A stretch of 64,000 nucleotides of DNA from JBOGDS01 sp050743075. GTDB taxonomy: Bacteria; Actinomycetota; Actinomycetes; Jiangellales; Jiangellaceae. The translations under genes were made by a program, and so were the position numbers. The notes under the pieces are model-generated. The model searched no databases. It worked only from the letters and a program-made list of their open reading frames with translations, and was not told the origin of the DNA. Positions 52,610-60,544 of the stretch are shown piece after piece. Numbering within the stretch: position 1 is the stretch's first letter; every line of letters begins with the position of its first letter. The stretch covers positions 1 to 64,000 of the forward strand of contig JBOGDS010000001.1 in NCBI GenBank assembly GCA_050743075.1, in the 5' to 3' direction.

Positions 52610-53278
52610 GTGGGTTTCCGTGTGGTGGCTCTCGTCGCCGTCGCGGTCCTGTTCGTCGGCGGTTGCGGCGACGGGGACGACGACGGCCAGGCGCTACCGC
52701 CGCCGTCGGCAACCGGCACCTCGACCGGAACGGGTCCGGACCCGACGCCGTCCGACCTGACGGTTACGCCGTCGCCGAGCCCAACCGGGCCGACCATCCC
52801 CACCGACTGCCAGGACGTCGTCCCGTTCACCCGGGTCGCGCAGGCACTCGCGGTGCCCGTGGAGGGTGACAGCATCCGGGTGTACGACGACACCTTCCAG
52901 GAACCTTCCGGCCGCACCGGCCGGCTGACCTGCGGTTACGGCGCCGCCCCTCCGGCGGGCGGGGGCGAGCCGGTTCCGAAGGTCGAGATCGCCGTCAGCT
53001 CGTATACCGACCCGGCCACCGCCGCGGGACGCATCGACCTGACCGTCGGCGACGTCCGCGGCCGCGGTGGGCAGGTCGAGGCGTTCGAGATCGCAGGCCG
53101 GCCCGGGTTCTTCCTGACCGACGCCGAAGCGGTCACGTACGTCGTGGCCGACGACGACAAGACCCTGGTGGTGACGCTCGTGCGCGGCGTCGTTCCGCAG
53201 CCTGCCGAACGGGTCGTGTTGGTCACCCTGGTCGAGACCGCGCTCGCGGACGGCCCCAGCGCGACACCCACGACCTGA
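52610..53278 (+). CDS. Putative lipoprotein of unknown function
   Basis: The protein has 222 residues. GTG 52610 is chosen because TACGGT (52598-52603) ends 6 nt before it. The signal peptide RVVALVAVAVLFVGGC ends in a lipobox (Cys about residue 18), followed by an Asp-rich segment, a Pro/Thr/Ser linker and a globular domain with two further cysteines (PTDCQDVV, LTCGYG) that may form a disulfide. The fold resembles small actinobacterial surface lipoproteins of the DUF3558 type, but no firm family can be named. Confidence 0.75.
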   Translation: MGFRVVALVAVAVLFVGGCGDGDDDGQALPPPSATGTSTGTGPDPTPSDLTVTPSPSPTGPTIPTDCQDVVPFTRVAQALAVPVEGDSIRVYDDTFQEPSGRTGRLTCGYGAAPPAGGGEPVPKVEIAVSSYTDPATAAGRIDLTVGDVRGRGGQVEAFEIAGRPGFFLTDAEAVTYVVADDDKTLVVTLVRGVVPQPAERVVLVTLVETALADGPSATPTT

Positions 53279-53291
53279 CGGCGGGCACCAC

Positions 53292-55157
53292 ATGCGTCGA
53301 GCGCTCCCCGCGCCGGGTCTGCTGGTCGTCCTGACGACGGCGGTCCTGGCCGAGCTGATGCGGGTCTCGTTCCCCCTCCTCTACGACTTCGCCGGGCAGA
53401 TCGGGTTTGCCACTGCGGCCGCTGTCGTGCCCCTGCTGTTCGCCGTCTCGCTGGTCGCCGGCCCGTTGGGCGCCGTCGTGGGCGTGCGTGCCCTGCTGGT
53501 CATCGGGGTCGGTGGGCTGGCCCTCGCCCGGGTCGTGACTCAGATCTCGACGACCCCTGTCCTCGCGGTCGCGCTCGGCGGTCTGTTGGCGGGGCTGGTG
53601 GGGATCTCTGTCGCGCTGCGAGTCTCTGTCGCCCGGGTCGGTCCGGCCGTGACCGGATCGGCCCTCTTCCTCGGGCTGGCGATCGACACCGCGATCCGGC
53701 TCGGTCTGACGACCTGGGACGCTGCCTGGCGCTCCGACCCGTTCTCCTGGGGCGTGGGTCTCGCGGTGCCGGTCGGAGTGGTCGCGGCGTTGCTGAGCGT
53801 GGCACGCGCGGGCGGCGCGTGGGGTGCGGACTCGCTGCGGTTCGCCGCCCTGCCGGGGCCGCTGTTGGCCCTGCAGGCGCTCTTCCTGGCCAACCCCGGA
53901 TTCGGTGCGTCGTCCGGGCAGGTCGGCTTGCCGACCGCCGGGGCTGTCACGCTGGTCGGGCTGGGCCTCGCCGCGGCGGTGCCGGCGGCTCGTGGCCGCA
54001 TCGGCTGGGTCGCCGGCGCGATCCTGGTGGCGGTGGCCGCAGCGCTGACGGGTCCCACCGGCCTGACCGGGTCGGCGGCCTTGGTCGGCTTGCTGGTGGG
54101 CCAGGTGGCCGTAGGCGCGGTCGTGGCGGCGGCGTGCGAACGGGCCGCGACCGGCTCGGATGGTCGCAGCGTGGTGCGAACCGGGCTGGGTGCGGCCGTA
54201 GGCACCCTGGCCCTGGTGGCGTCGCTGCTGCCGTACCAGATCTCCTACGAGCTGCCGCTCGGCGTGCCGCAGTTCACCTTCGCCGTGGTGGCCGCGGTCG
54301 CCCTACTCCTGGCCGCGGGATTGGCTCCGGAGCGAGCCGACGACACCGTCGCACCGCCGCCGCTGCGCTGGGCGGCCGCGCTCGCACCGGTGCCGCTCCT
54401 GCTGGTGCCTGCCTGGCTCGCGCTGACCTGGCCCTCGCCCGCGGGCGGCACCGACGACGACGTACGCGTGGCCACCTACAACATCCACGCGGCGGTCGAC
54501 TGGAACGGCCGGCTCGACCCCGAGGCGACCGCCGAGGTGCTCGAGAACGGCGGAGCCGAGGTCGTGATGCTGCAGGAGGTGGCCCGCGGCTGGCCGCTCG
54601 CCGGGGGCCTGGACACGGCATCCTGGCTCGGCCGGAGGCTCGGTGCCGATGTCGCGTACGGCACGGCCGCCGACCATCAGTTCGGCAACGCCGTTCTCTC
54701 CACCCGGCCGATCCTGGAGCGCTGGTCCGAGACCCTGGATCGTGGCGGCGGCACCATGCAGCGGGGATTCGTCGGTGCGACGATCCGCCTGGGCGACTCG
54801 ACCGTCGACGTCTGGAGCACTCACCTCCAGCACCAGGACCACACCACCGCGACCCGGCAGGCGCAGGCGCGCGCTGTGATCGAAGCCTGGGCCGGCGCGG
54901 AGCGCACGGTGATCGGAGGGGATCTGAACTCGCGGCCGAACTCAGCGGACATCGGACCCTGGTTCGATGGCACCGGCCTGGTCTCGGCCCAGGATGTTGC
55001 CGGCGACCCGGCGTGGAACACGTCGCCAGCACTCCACCCTGACCATCGGATCGACTGGATCTTCGGTTCGGCCGACCTCGAGTTCACCGATGTCGCCGTC
55101 CCGCAGACGCTGGCCAGCGACCACCTGCCGATATTCGCGACGGTGCGCGGGACTTGA
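53292..55157 (+). CDS. Multi-spanning membrane protein with extracytoplasmic endonuclease/exonuclease/phosphatase domain
   Basis: The protein has 621 residues. About twelve to fourteen hydrophobic helices fill residues 5-390, followed by an EEP domain (VATYNIHAAVDWNG, LQEVARGW, STHLQHQD, IGGDLNSRP, DHRIDWIFGS, SDHLPIFA) containing every metal-binding and catalytic motif of the DNase I/phosphatase superfamily. The domain lies outside the membrane or on its outer face, so a lipid- or polymer-linked phosphodiester is a likelier substrate than DNA. It follows the lipoprotein gene by 13 nt. Its stop codon overlaps the HspR operator of the next gene. Confidence 0.87.
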   Translation: MRRALPAPGLLVVLTTAVLAELMRVSFPLLYDFAGQIGFATAAAVVPLLFAVSLVAGPLGAVVGVRALLVIGVGGLALARVVTQISTTPVLAVALGGLLAGLVGISVALRVSVARVGPAVTGSALFLGLAIDTAIRLGLTTWDAAWRSDPFSWGVGLAVPVGVVAALLSVARAGGAWGADSLRFAALPGPLLALQALFLANPGFGASSGQVGLPTAGAVTLVGLGLAAAVPAARGRIGWVAGAILVAVAAALTGPTGLTGSAALVGLLVGQVAVGAVVAAACERAATGSDGRSVVRTGLGAAVGTLALVASLLPYQISYELPLGVPQFTFAVVAAVALLLAAGLAPERADDTVAPPPLRWAAALAPVPLLLVPAWLALTWPSPAGGTDDDVRVATYNIHAAVDWNGRLDPEATAEVLENGGAEVVMLQEVARGWPLAGGLDTASWLGRRLGADVAYGTAADHQFGNAVLSTRPILERWSETLDRGGGTMQRGFVGATIRLGDSTVDVWSTHLQHQDHTTATRQAQARAVIEAWAGAERTVIGGDLNSRPNSADIGPWFDGTGLVSAQDVAGDPAWNTSPALHPDHRIDWIFGSADLEFTDVAVPQTLASDHLPIFATVRGT

Positions 55158-55173
55158 GTCGCCTCGACTCAAG
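55153..55173 (+). promoter_or_regulatory. HAIR operator (HspR binding site) of the hsp20 gene
   Basis: CTTGAGT-N7-ACTCAAG (55153-55159 and 55167-55173, spacer CGCCTCG) is a perfect match to the HspR-associated inverted repeat established in Streptomyces and mycobacteria. It extends to 10-bp arms (ACTTGAGTCG/CGACTCAAGT). Its left arm contains the stop codon of the upstream gene. It lies 56 nt before the hsp20 start. Confidence 0.9.
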
Positions 55174-55228
55174 TTATGCGGAGTGGCAGCCGTGGTCGGC
55201 TGCGGCACTTCTCATCTGGAGGTTTCAC

Positions 55229-55693
55229 ATGAGCACACGTGTCCTGCGGCGCGATCCGTTCGTGCCGTTCGACGCCCTGTTCCGGTCGGCGTTCGTGCCG
55301 GGCCGGGACCGGTTCGTCCCCGCGGTCGAGGTCGTCCGGGACGGCGACGACGCGCTGGTTCGCGTCGAGCTGCCCGGCCTGGACGCCGAGCGCGACGTGA
55401 CGGTCGAGGTCGACCAGGGCCGCCTGGTGGTCCGCGGCGAGCGGCGCGATGAGCGCGCCGACGAGCGCAACGGTCACGTACTGCGCGAGGTCCGCTACGG
55501 CACCTTCCGGCGTTCCTTCGGCCTGCGCGCGCACGTGACGGGCGACGACGTCACCGCGACCTACGACGCGGGCGTCCTCACCGTGCGGGTCGCGGGCGCG
55601 TATGCCGGGACGACGGCGCGGCGCATCCCCGTTTCCGCATCTGGCGCTGAGGCCGTCGAGGCCGACGCGTCCGAGGAGCAGGCAGCGGCCTGA
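55229..55693 (+). CDS. Hsp20/alpha-crystallin family small heat-shock protein
   Basis: The 154-residue protein carries an alpha-crystallin domain at about residues 35-125 (VPAVEVVRDGDDALVRVELPG, VDQGRLVVRGERR, YGTFRRSFGL, ATYDAGVLTVRV), an Arg/Asp-rich loop, and a C-terminal IPV motif followed by an Ala/Glu tail. It holds unfolding proteins for refolding by DnaK. ATG 55229 follows TGGAGG by 6 nt. The HAIR sequence upstream indicates repression by HspR and release on heat shock, when DnaK is titrated. Confidence 0.93.
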   Translation: MSTRVLRRDPFVPFDALFRSAFVPGRDRFVPAVEVVRDGDDALVRVELPGLDAERDVTVEVDQGRLVVRGERRDERADERNGHVLREVRYGTFRRSFGLRAHVTGDDVTATYDAGVLTVRVAGAYAGTTARRIPVSASGAEAVEADASEEQAAA

Positions 55694-55710
55694 GCCCGAC
55701 GGGCCACCTG

Positions 55711-55777
55711 ATGGCACGCTGAACTGCTGCCACGGCCGAGCATTCGTCCCGGTTTGTGGAGCGGTTCAGCGTGCCAT
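55711..55777. repeat. 67-nt palindromic element, family 1, copy 2
   Basis: The arms ATGGCACGCTGAACTGC (55711-55727) and GCGGTTCAGCGTGCCAT (55761-55777) pair over 17 bp with one G-U. Length and arms match 16997-17063, and the right part of the centre is nearly the same (TTCGTCCCGGTTTGTGGAG against CTCGTACCGATTTGTGGAG). Confidence 0.85.
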
Positions 55778-55799
55778 CCCGCTCCGGCGGGCTCTCTCC

Positions 55800-55805
55800 T
55801 AGGCT
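55800..55805 (+). promoter_or_regulatory. coaE -10 element, leaderless configuration
   Basis: TAGGCT ends 6 nt before the ATG at 55812. Confidence 0.5.
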
Positions 55806-55811
55806 TCCGCC

Positions 55812-57011
55812 ATGTTGCGCGTCGGGCTGACCGGTGGCATCGGTTCGGGCAAGTCGACGGTGGCGGGACGCCTGGCCCGGCTGGGTGCGGTCGTCGTCGA
55901 TGCCGACGTGATCGCCCGGGAGGTCGTCGAGCCTGGCACCCCTGGGCTCAGCCGGGTCGTGGAGACGTTCGGCTCCGGCGTGCTCGCTGCCGACGGGTCG
56001 CTCGACCGCGCGATGCTCGCCCGCATCGTCTTCGCCGACGAGGGGCGACGGCAAGCGCTGAACGCGATCGTCCATCCGCTCGTGGCCCAGCGCAGGGACG
56101 CGCTCGTCGCGGATGCGCCCGCAACCGCCGTCGTCGTCGAGGACATTCCGTTGCTCGTCGAGAACGGCCTGGGCGCCGCCTTCCATCTCGTCGTCGTGGT
56201 CCATGCGCCGCCGGAGGAGCGGGTCCGCCGGCTGGTTGCCGAGCGCGGGATGGACGCCGACGACGTGTGGGCGCGGGTCCGGTCCCAGGCCGACGACGAC
56301 GCTCGTCGCGCCGCCGCCGACGTGTGGCTCGACAACTCGGGGTCGCCCGACCAGACGCGGGCGGCTGCCGACGTGCTCTGGGGCGAGCGGCTGGTTCCGT
56401 TCGAGCGGAACCAGCGAACACGCGCAGCGGCGAAGAGGCCGGGCGGGCCTACGCTGGCCGACTACGACGACGCCTGGCCGGGCCAAGCCGCTCGCCTGTC
56501 CGCCCGGGTGGCGCTCGCCGCCGGACCCCATGGGCTGGCCGTCGACCACGTCGGCTCGACGTCGATTCCTGGTCTCCGGGCGAAGGACGTCGTCGACCTT
56601 CAGCTGGCCGTCCCGTCACTGACGGATGCCGACGCCGCCCGGTCGGCACTCGAGGAGGCGGGCTTCCCGTACAAGGGCGCGTCCTCCGACGCATCGCATC
56701 CGTCCGACCCGGATCCGGAACGCTGGCACAAGCGGATGCACGGGTCGGCCGACCCCGGCCGCGTCGTCCACCTGCACGTGCGGGAGGCGGGGTCGCCGGG
56801 CCGGCGGTACGCGCTGCTGTTCCGCGACTGGCTGAGGGCCGAGCCCGCCGAGGCGGCCGCGTACGAGGCGGAGAAGCTGCGCCTCGCCGCAGCTCACGAG
56901 ACGGCGGCGGCGTATGCCGACGCGAAGGAACCATGGTTCCTCGCGACGCTCCCGCGGGCCGAGACCTGGGCCGACCGTACGGGCTGGTCGGTGCCGCTTC
57001 CTTCTTCGTGA
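55812..57011 (+). CDS. coaE: Dephospho-CoA kinase fused to a GrpB/UPF0157 domain
   Basis: The protein has 399 residues. Residues 1-200 are dephospho-CoA kinase, the last step of CoA synthesis, with P-loop GLTGGIGSGKST, VVDADVIAREVV and the lid VARGMDADD region (LVAERGMDADDVWAR). Residues about 215-385 are a GrpB/UPF0157 domain of the nucleotidyltransferase fold (VDHVGSTSIPGL, VVDLQLAV, HLHVREAGS, LLFRDWLRAEP). The same two-domain protein is known in mycobacteria, where the second domain is needed for folding. ATG 55812 lies 6 nt after a -10 element. Confidence 0.94.
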   Translation: MLRVGLTGGIGSGKSTVAGRLARLGAVVVDADVIAREVVEPGTPGLSRVVETFGSGVLAADGSLDRAMLARIVFADEGRRQALNAIVHPLVAQRRDALVADAPATAVVVEDIPLLVENGLGAAFHLVVVVHAPPEERVRRLVAERGMDADDVWARVRSQADDDARRAAADVWLDNSGSPDQTRAAADVLWGERLVPFERNQRTRAAAKRPGGPTLADYDDAWPGQAARLSARVALAAGPHGLAVDHVGSTSIPGLRAKDVVDLQLAVPSLTDADAARSALEEAGFPYKGASSDASHPSDPDPERWHKRMHGSADPGRVVHLHVREAGSPGRRYALLFRDWLRAEPAEAAAYEAEKLRLAAAHETAAAYADAKEPWFLATLPRAETWADRTGWSVPLPSS

Positions 57012-57057
57012 CGAGGCGAACTCACCGTAACGGTCGGCTCGACCGGAGACATCACTG

Positions 57058-57131
57058 GGCGAACAGGTGCTTCACGAGGTTCCGGTGCCTGGTGAAGCAC
57101 CCGCCAAGGTGGTGAACGTGATCAACGGACA
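57058..57131 (+). repeat. 74-nt palindromic element, family 2, copy 2
   Basis: This copy matches the reverse complement of 37855-37928 at 69 of 74 positions. The stem GGTGCTTCAC/GTGAAGCACC (57066-57075 with 57092-57101) is conserved, as is the flanking GTGATCAACGGACA end. It lies between coaE and uvrB. Confidence 0.88.
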
Positions 57132-57197
57132 ATGGCGTCCGCGCCGGGCGCCGGCGGGCTGAGGGCTGGGACGGGCCAGCCTGTCGGCGCCGCGACG

Positions 57198-57203
57198 TAC
57201 GGT
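57198..57203 (+). promoter_or_regulatory. uvrB -10 element, leaderless configuration
   Basis: TACGGT ends 7 nt before the uvrB GTG at 57211. No LexA-type (GAAC-N4-GTTC) box is seen in the preceding 100 nt. Confidence 0.45.
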
Positions 57204-57210
57204 TGACGTC

Positions 57211-59322
57211 GTGCGACCTGTTACCGAGATCAAGCGCAGCATGACCCCGTTCGAGGTCGTCAGCGACTGGGCGCCGTCGGGCGACCAGCCACAGGCGATC
57301 CACGAACTGGAGCGTCGTGTCCGCGGGCGCGAGCAGGACATCGTTCTGCTCGGTGCCACCGGGACCGGCAAGAGCGCGACCACCGCGTGGCTGGTCGAGC
57401 GGGTCCAACGGCCCACGCTGGTCATGGCGCCGAACAAGACACTGGCAGCGCAGCTCGCCAACGAATTCCGCGAGCTACTGCCGAACAACGCGGTCGAGTA
57501 CTTCGTCTCCTACTACGACTACTACCAGCCCGAGGCGTACATCCCGCAGACCGACACCTACATCGAGAAGGACTCCTCGATCAACGAGGAGGTCGAGCGG
57601 CTCCGGCACGCGGCCACAGCGAGTCTCCTGACCCGTCGCGACGTCGTCGTGGTCGCCACCGTGTCATGCATCTACGGCCTGGGCAGCGCCCAGGAGTACC
57701 TCGACCGGATGGTCTGGCTGCGGGTCGGCGAGGAGCGCGACCGGGAGGCGTTGCTGCGCCGGTTGGTCGAGATCCAGTACGCACGCAACGACCAGAACTT
57801 CACCCGCGGCACGTTCCGGGTGCGCGGCGACACCCTCGAGATCATCCCGATGTACGAGGAGTTGGCGCTGCGCGTCCAGTTCTTCGGCGACGAGATCGAG
57901 CGGATCATGACGCTGCACCCCCTCACCGGCGAGGTGATCCGCGAGGAGGACGTCGTGCACGTCTTCCCGGCCTCGCACTACGTCGCTGGGCCCGCGCGCA
58001 TGGAACGGGCGATCAGGGACATCGAGGTCGAGCTGGCCGAGCGGCTCGAGACGCTGGAACGGCAGGGCAAGCTGCTGGAGGCGCAGCGGCTGCGCATGCG
58101 CACCACGTACGACATCGAGATGATGCGCCAGGTCGGGTTCTGCTCCGGCATCGAGAACTACTCGCGCCACATCGACGGGCGTACGGCCGGCAGCGCCCCC
58201 AACTGCCTGCTCGACTACTTCCCTGAGGACTTCCTGCTGGTCATCGACGAGTCCCACGTGACCGTCCCGCAGATCGGCGGCATGTACGAGGGCGACATGA
58301 GCCGCAAGCGCACACTCGTCGACCACGGATTCCGGCTGCCCAGCGCCATGGACAACCGGCCGCTGCGCTGGGAGGAGTTCCTCAAGCGCATCGGCCAGAC
58401 CGTCTACCTGTCGGCCACGCCAGGCCCGTACGAACTCGGCAAGGCCGCAGGGGTCGTCGAGCAGATCATCCGACCCACGGGCCTGGTTGACCCGGAGGTC
58501 GTCGTCAAACAGACCAAGGGGCAGATCGACGACCTGATGGACGAGATCAGGCTCCGCACCGACCGTAACGAGCGGGTGCTGGTCACCACGTTGACCAAGA
58601 AGATGGCCGAGGACCTCACCGACTACCTGCTCGAGCACGGCATCCGGGTCCGCTACCTGCACAGCGAGGTCGACACCCTGCGGCGGGTCGAGTTGCTGCG
58701 CGAGCTGCGGCTGGGCGAGTACGACGTGCTGGTCGGCATCAACCTGCTCCGGGAGGGTCTCGACCTGCCCGAGGTGTCGCTGGTGAGCATCCTGGACGCC
58801 GACAAGGAAGGGTTCCTGCGCTCGGGCAGGTCGCTCATCCAGACCATCGGCAGGGCGGCCCGCAACGTGTCCGGCCAGGTGCACATGTACGCCGACACGG
58901 TCACTGCGTCGATGCGCGACGCGATCGACGAGACCAACCGACGCCGGCAGAAGCAGGTGGCCTACAACGCCGAGCACGGCATCGACCCGACCCCGCTGCG
59001 CAAGCGGATCAGCGACATCACCGAGCTGCTCGCGCGGGAGGACGCCGACACCGAGGCCCTGGTCGGTGGGTCCGGGCGGGCGCAGAGCCGCGGCAAAGCC
59101 CCGGTGCCGGGCATGCGCAGCACGTCGGAAACGGGGCGGCACGCTGCCGAGCTCGCCGGGATGCCGGCCGCGGACCTCGCGCAGCTCATCCAGCAGCTCA
59201 CCGCCCAGATGCACGCGGCCGCTGGAGAGCTGCAGTTCGAGTTGGCGGCCCGGCTGCGCGACGAGGTCGCGGAGCTGAAGAAGGAGCTACGCGGCATGCA
59301 CGAGGCCGGAGTCGCCGGGTGA
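57211..59322 (+). CDS. uvrB: Excinuclease ABC subunit B
   Basis: This 703-residue damage-recognition helicase-like protein belongs to nucleotide excision repair. Walker A is GATGTGKSATT (about residue 50), the beta-hairpin YYDYYQPEAYIP follows near residue 106, Walker B-like DFLLVIDESHVT and the helicase motifs VTTLTKKMAEDLTDYL, GINLLREGLDLPEV and QTIGRAARN are in order, and the C-terminal UVR motif (AGELQFELAARLRDEV) binds UvrC. The GTG start fits the -10 spacing. It overlaps the next gene by GTGA. Confidence 0.97.
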   Translation: MRPVTEIKRSMTPFEVVSDWAPSGDQPQAIHELERRVRGREQDIVLLGATGTGKSATTAWLVERVQRPTLVMAPNKTLAAQLANEFRELLPNNAVEYFVSYYDYYQPEAYIPQTDTYIEKDSSINEEVERLRHAATASLLTRRDVVVVATVSCIYGLGSAQEYLDRMVWLRVGEERDREALLRRLVEIQYARNDQNFTRGTFRVRGDTLEIIPMYEELALRVQFFGDEIERIMTLHPLTGEVIREEDVVHVFPASHYVAGPARMERAIRDIEVELAERLETLERQGKLLEAQRLRMRTTYDIEMMRQVGFCSGIENYSRHIDGRTAGSAPNCLLDYFPEDFLLVIDESHVTVPQIGGMYEGDMSRKRTLVDHGFRLPSAMDNRPLRWEEFLKRIGQTVYLSATPGPYELGKAAGVVEQIIRPTGLVDPEVVVKQTKGQIDDLMDEIRLRTDRNERVLVTTLTKKMAEDLTDYLLEHGIRVRYLHSEVDTLRRVELLRELRLGEYDVLVGINLLREGLDLPEVSLVSILDADKEGFLRSGRSLIQTIGRAARNVSGQVHMYADTVTASMRDAIDETNRRRQKQVAYNAEHGIDPTPLRKRISDITELLAREDADTEALVGGSGRAQSRGKAPVPGMRSTSETGRHAAELAGMPAADLAQLIQQLTAQMHAAAGELQFELAARLRDEVAELKKELRGMHEAGVAG

Positions 59323-59672
59323 CGTTCGACGAGCTGCTCGAGTACTGCCTGGCCAAGCCCGGGGCGTGGCAGGACGAGCCCTGGGAGGGAGACGTCGTCG
59401 CCAAGGTGGGCGACAAGATCTTCGCGTTCCTCGGGTCGGGTGGCTCCGTCGGCGTCAAGTGCGGCGCCAACCGCGACGAGGCTGACGAGTGGCTGCACCG
59501 CTTCCCGGACGACGCCCACGTCATGGCCTACATCGGCCGGTCCGGCTGGAACACCCTCGACATCGGCGGCGCCATCGCCGAGGACGAGATCTGCCAGGCC
59601 GTCGACGACTCCTACGAGACGGTCGTCGCGAAGCTGCCCAAGCGCCTACGCCCTGCCCGCAGCCGGTCGTGA
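59319..59672 (+). CDS. MmcQ/YjbR-family protein
   Basis: The 117-residue protein follows the YjbR fold (CyaY-like), with LLEYCLAKPGAWQDEPWEGD, VVAKVGDKIFAFL, SVGVKCG, YIGRSGWNTLDIG and DDSYETVVAKLPKR. The family is described as DNA-binding or of unknown function. It is translationally coupled to uvrB, which hints at a repair link but does not show one. A large hairpin follows its stop codon. Confidence 0.88.
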   Translation: MTFDELLEYCLAKPGAWQDEPWEGDVVAKVGDKIFAFLGSGGSVGVKCGANRDEADEWLHRFPDDAHVMAYIGRSGWNTLDIGGAIAEDEICQAVDDSYETVVAKLPKRLRPARSRS

Positions 59673-59675
59673 AGA

Positions 59676-59742
59676 TCGTGTCGTGAAGATCGTGAAGTCT
59701 CCAGCACCTGCTGGAGACTTCACGACAATCTTCACGACACGA
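59676..59742. terminator. 67-nt hairpin with two perfect 15-bp stems between convergent genes
   Basis: The inner stem GTGAAGTCTCCAGCA (59692-59706) pairs with TGCTGGAGACTTCAC (59709-59723). The outer stem TCGTGTCGTGAAGAT (59676-59690) pairs with ATCTTCACGACACGA (59728-59742). A 1-nt against 4-nt internal loop separates them. It begins 4 nt after the YjbR stop and faces the DinB remnant, so it may act as a bidirectional terminator; there is no T-tract. The GTGAAGATCGT unit is directly repeated at its left edge. Confidence 0.6.
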
Positions 59743-59777
59743 GTGGGGGTGAGCTCCGCGTCGCGGGATGGTCGGCC

Positions 59778-60295
59778 TCAGCCGTCGAAGCCGGTCGCGC
59801 CGTCGATCTGCTCGCGGAGGATGTCCATGTGGCCGGCGTGCCGAGCGGTCTCCTCGATCATGTGAACGTAGGTCCAGCGCAAGGAGACCCGTCCTGACCT
59901 CGGATGCGGCACAGTGTCGTCCAGAGCGAGGTCAGACGCGGCGCCGCGAGACTCCGCGCACGCGCGCTCGTAGTCGCGCACCAGGTCGTCGACTGTCTCG
60001 TGCCTGCCGACGGCCCAGCCGTCGTTCTCGTCCACCCCACCCACGTCGTCAGGCGTACGCCGAGCGAGTACCAGCTGAAACCACTCTCGCTCCACCGCAG
60101 TCACGTGCTTCACGACACCGGCGAGTGTCGTCAGAGACGGACACGCCGGTCGCGTGCCTGCTCCTCGGAGAGGCCCATCAGCTTGCGCGCGACAATCCCG
60201 CGGTAGAGATCGAGAAACGTCTCCAGGACCTCACGTTCTCCGCTGGCGCTGACCAGTTCGTCGGGCGCCAGCGGCGGATCGGGCTGCTGCGTCAT
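59778..60295 (-). pseudogene. DinB/DUF664-family gene with a frameshift
   Basis: Translation from ATG 60295 (minus) gives MTQQPDPPLAPDEL, then a helix ending GLSEEQARDRRVRL and a stop at 60131-60133. One base over, the frame reads SLTTLAGVVKHVTAVEREWF and continues to 59778, ending with the DinB helix SLRWTYVHMIEETARHAGHM and DILREQIDG. The two pieces join at about 60131-60140 to make a normal DUF664 protein of about 170 residues, a metal-binding four-helix fold, once one base is added. The downstream piece alone, from the in-frame GTG/ATG at 60113, lacks the first helix. Confidence 0.75.
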
Positions 60296-60391
60296 GCGAG
60301 CACCTTGGCAGAGCCTCGGCCAGAATGGCCGGCCGGTGGTCGTCGACGGCGACGCAGTGGTTGCGCCATGAGAGAATCGGTGACGCGTGGA

Positions 60392-60530
60392 GGGGAGTAT
60401 TCCTTCGCGGCGGTGTCGTCATCACGGTTGCTCACTCGCAGGGCGCCCGGTGCCGCCGGCCCGTGACCCGGGCGGGAGAGACCTCTGGTCGGTGTGTTGG
60501 CGCCCGCGACGCACCGTGGCGGCCGGAGAG
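60392..60530 (+). promoter_or_regulatory. yybP-ykoY-like (Mn2+) riboswitch upstream of the TerC gene
   Basis: GGGGAGTA (60392-60399), CGTCATCACGG (60417-60427) and GAGACCT (60478-60484) occur in the order and spacing of the conserved segments of the yybP-ykoY manganese riboswitch, and GC-rich complementary arms lie between them. A GAGAAT at 60372-60377 may be the -10 element. The downstream gene is TerC family, one of the classes commonly under this riboswitch. No covariance search was run. Confidence 0.62.
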
Positions 60531-60544
60531 AGGACCCCTGCATC

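Noticed and set aside
57150..57210. Search for an SOS (LexA) box ahead of uvrB
   Set aside because: No GAAC-N4-GTTC-like palindrome is present near the promoter.
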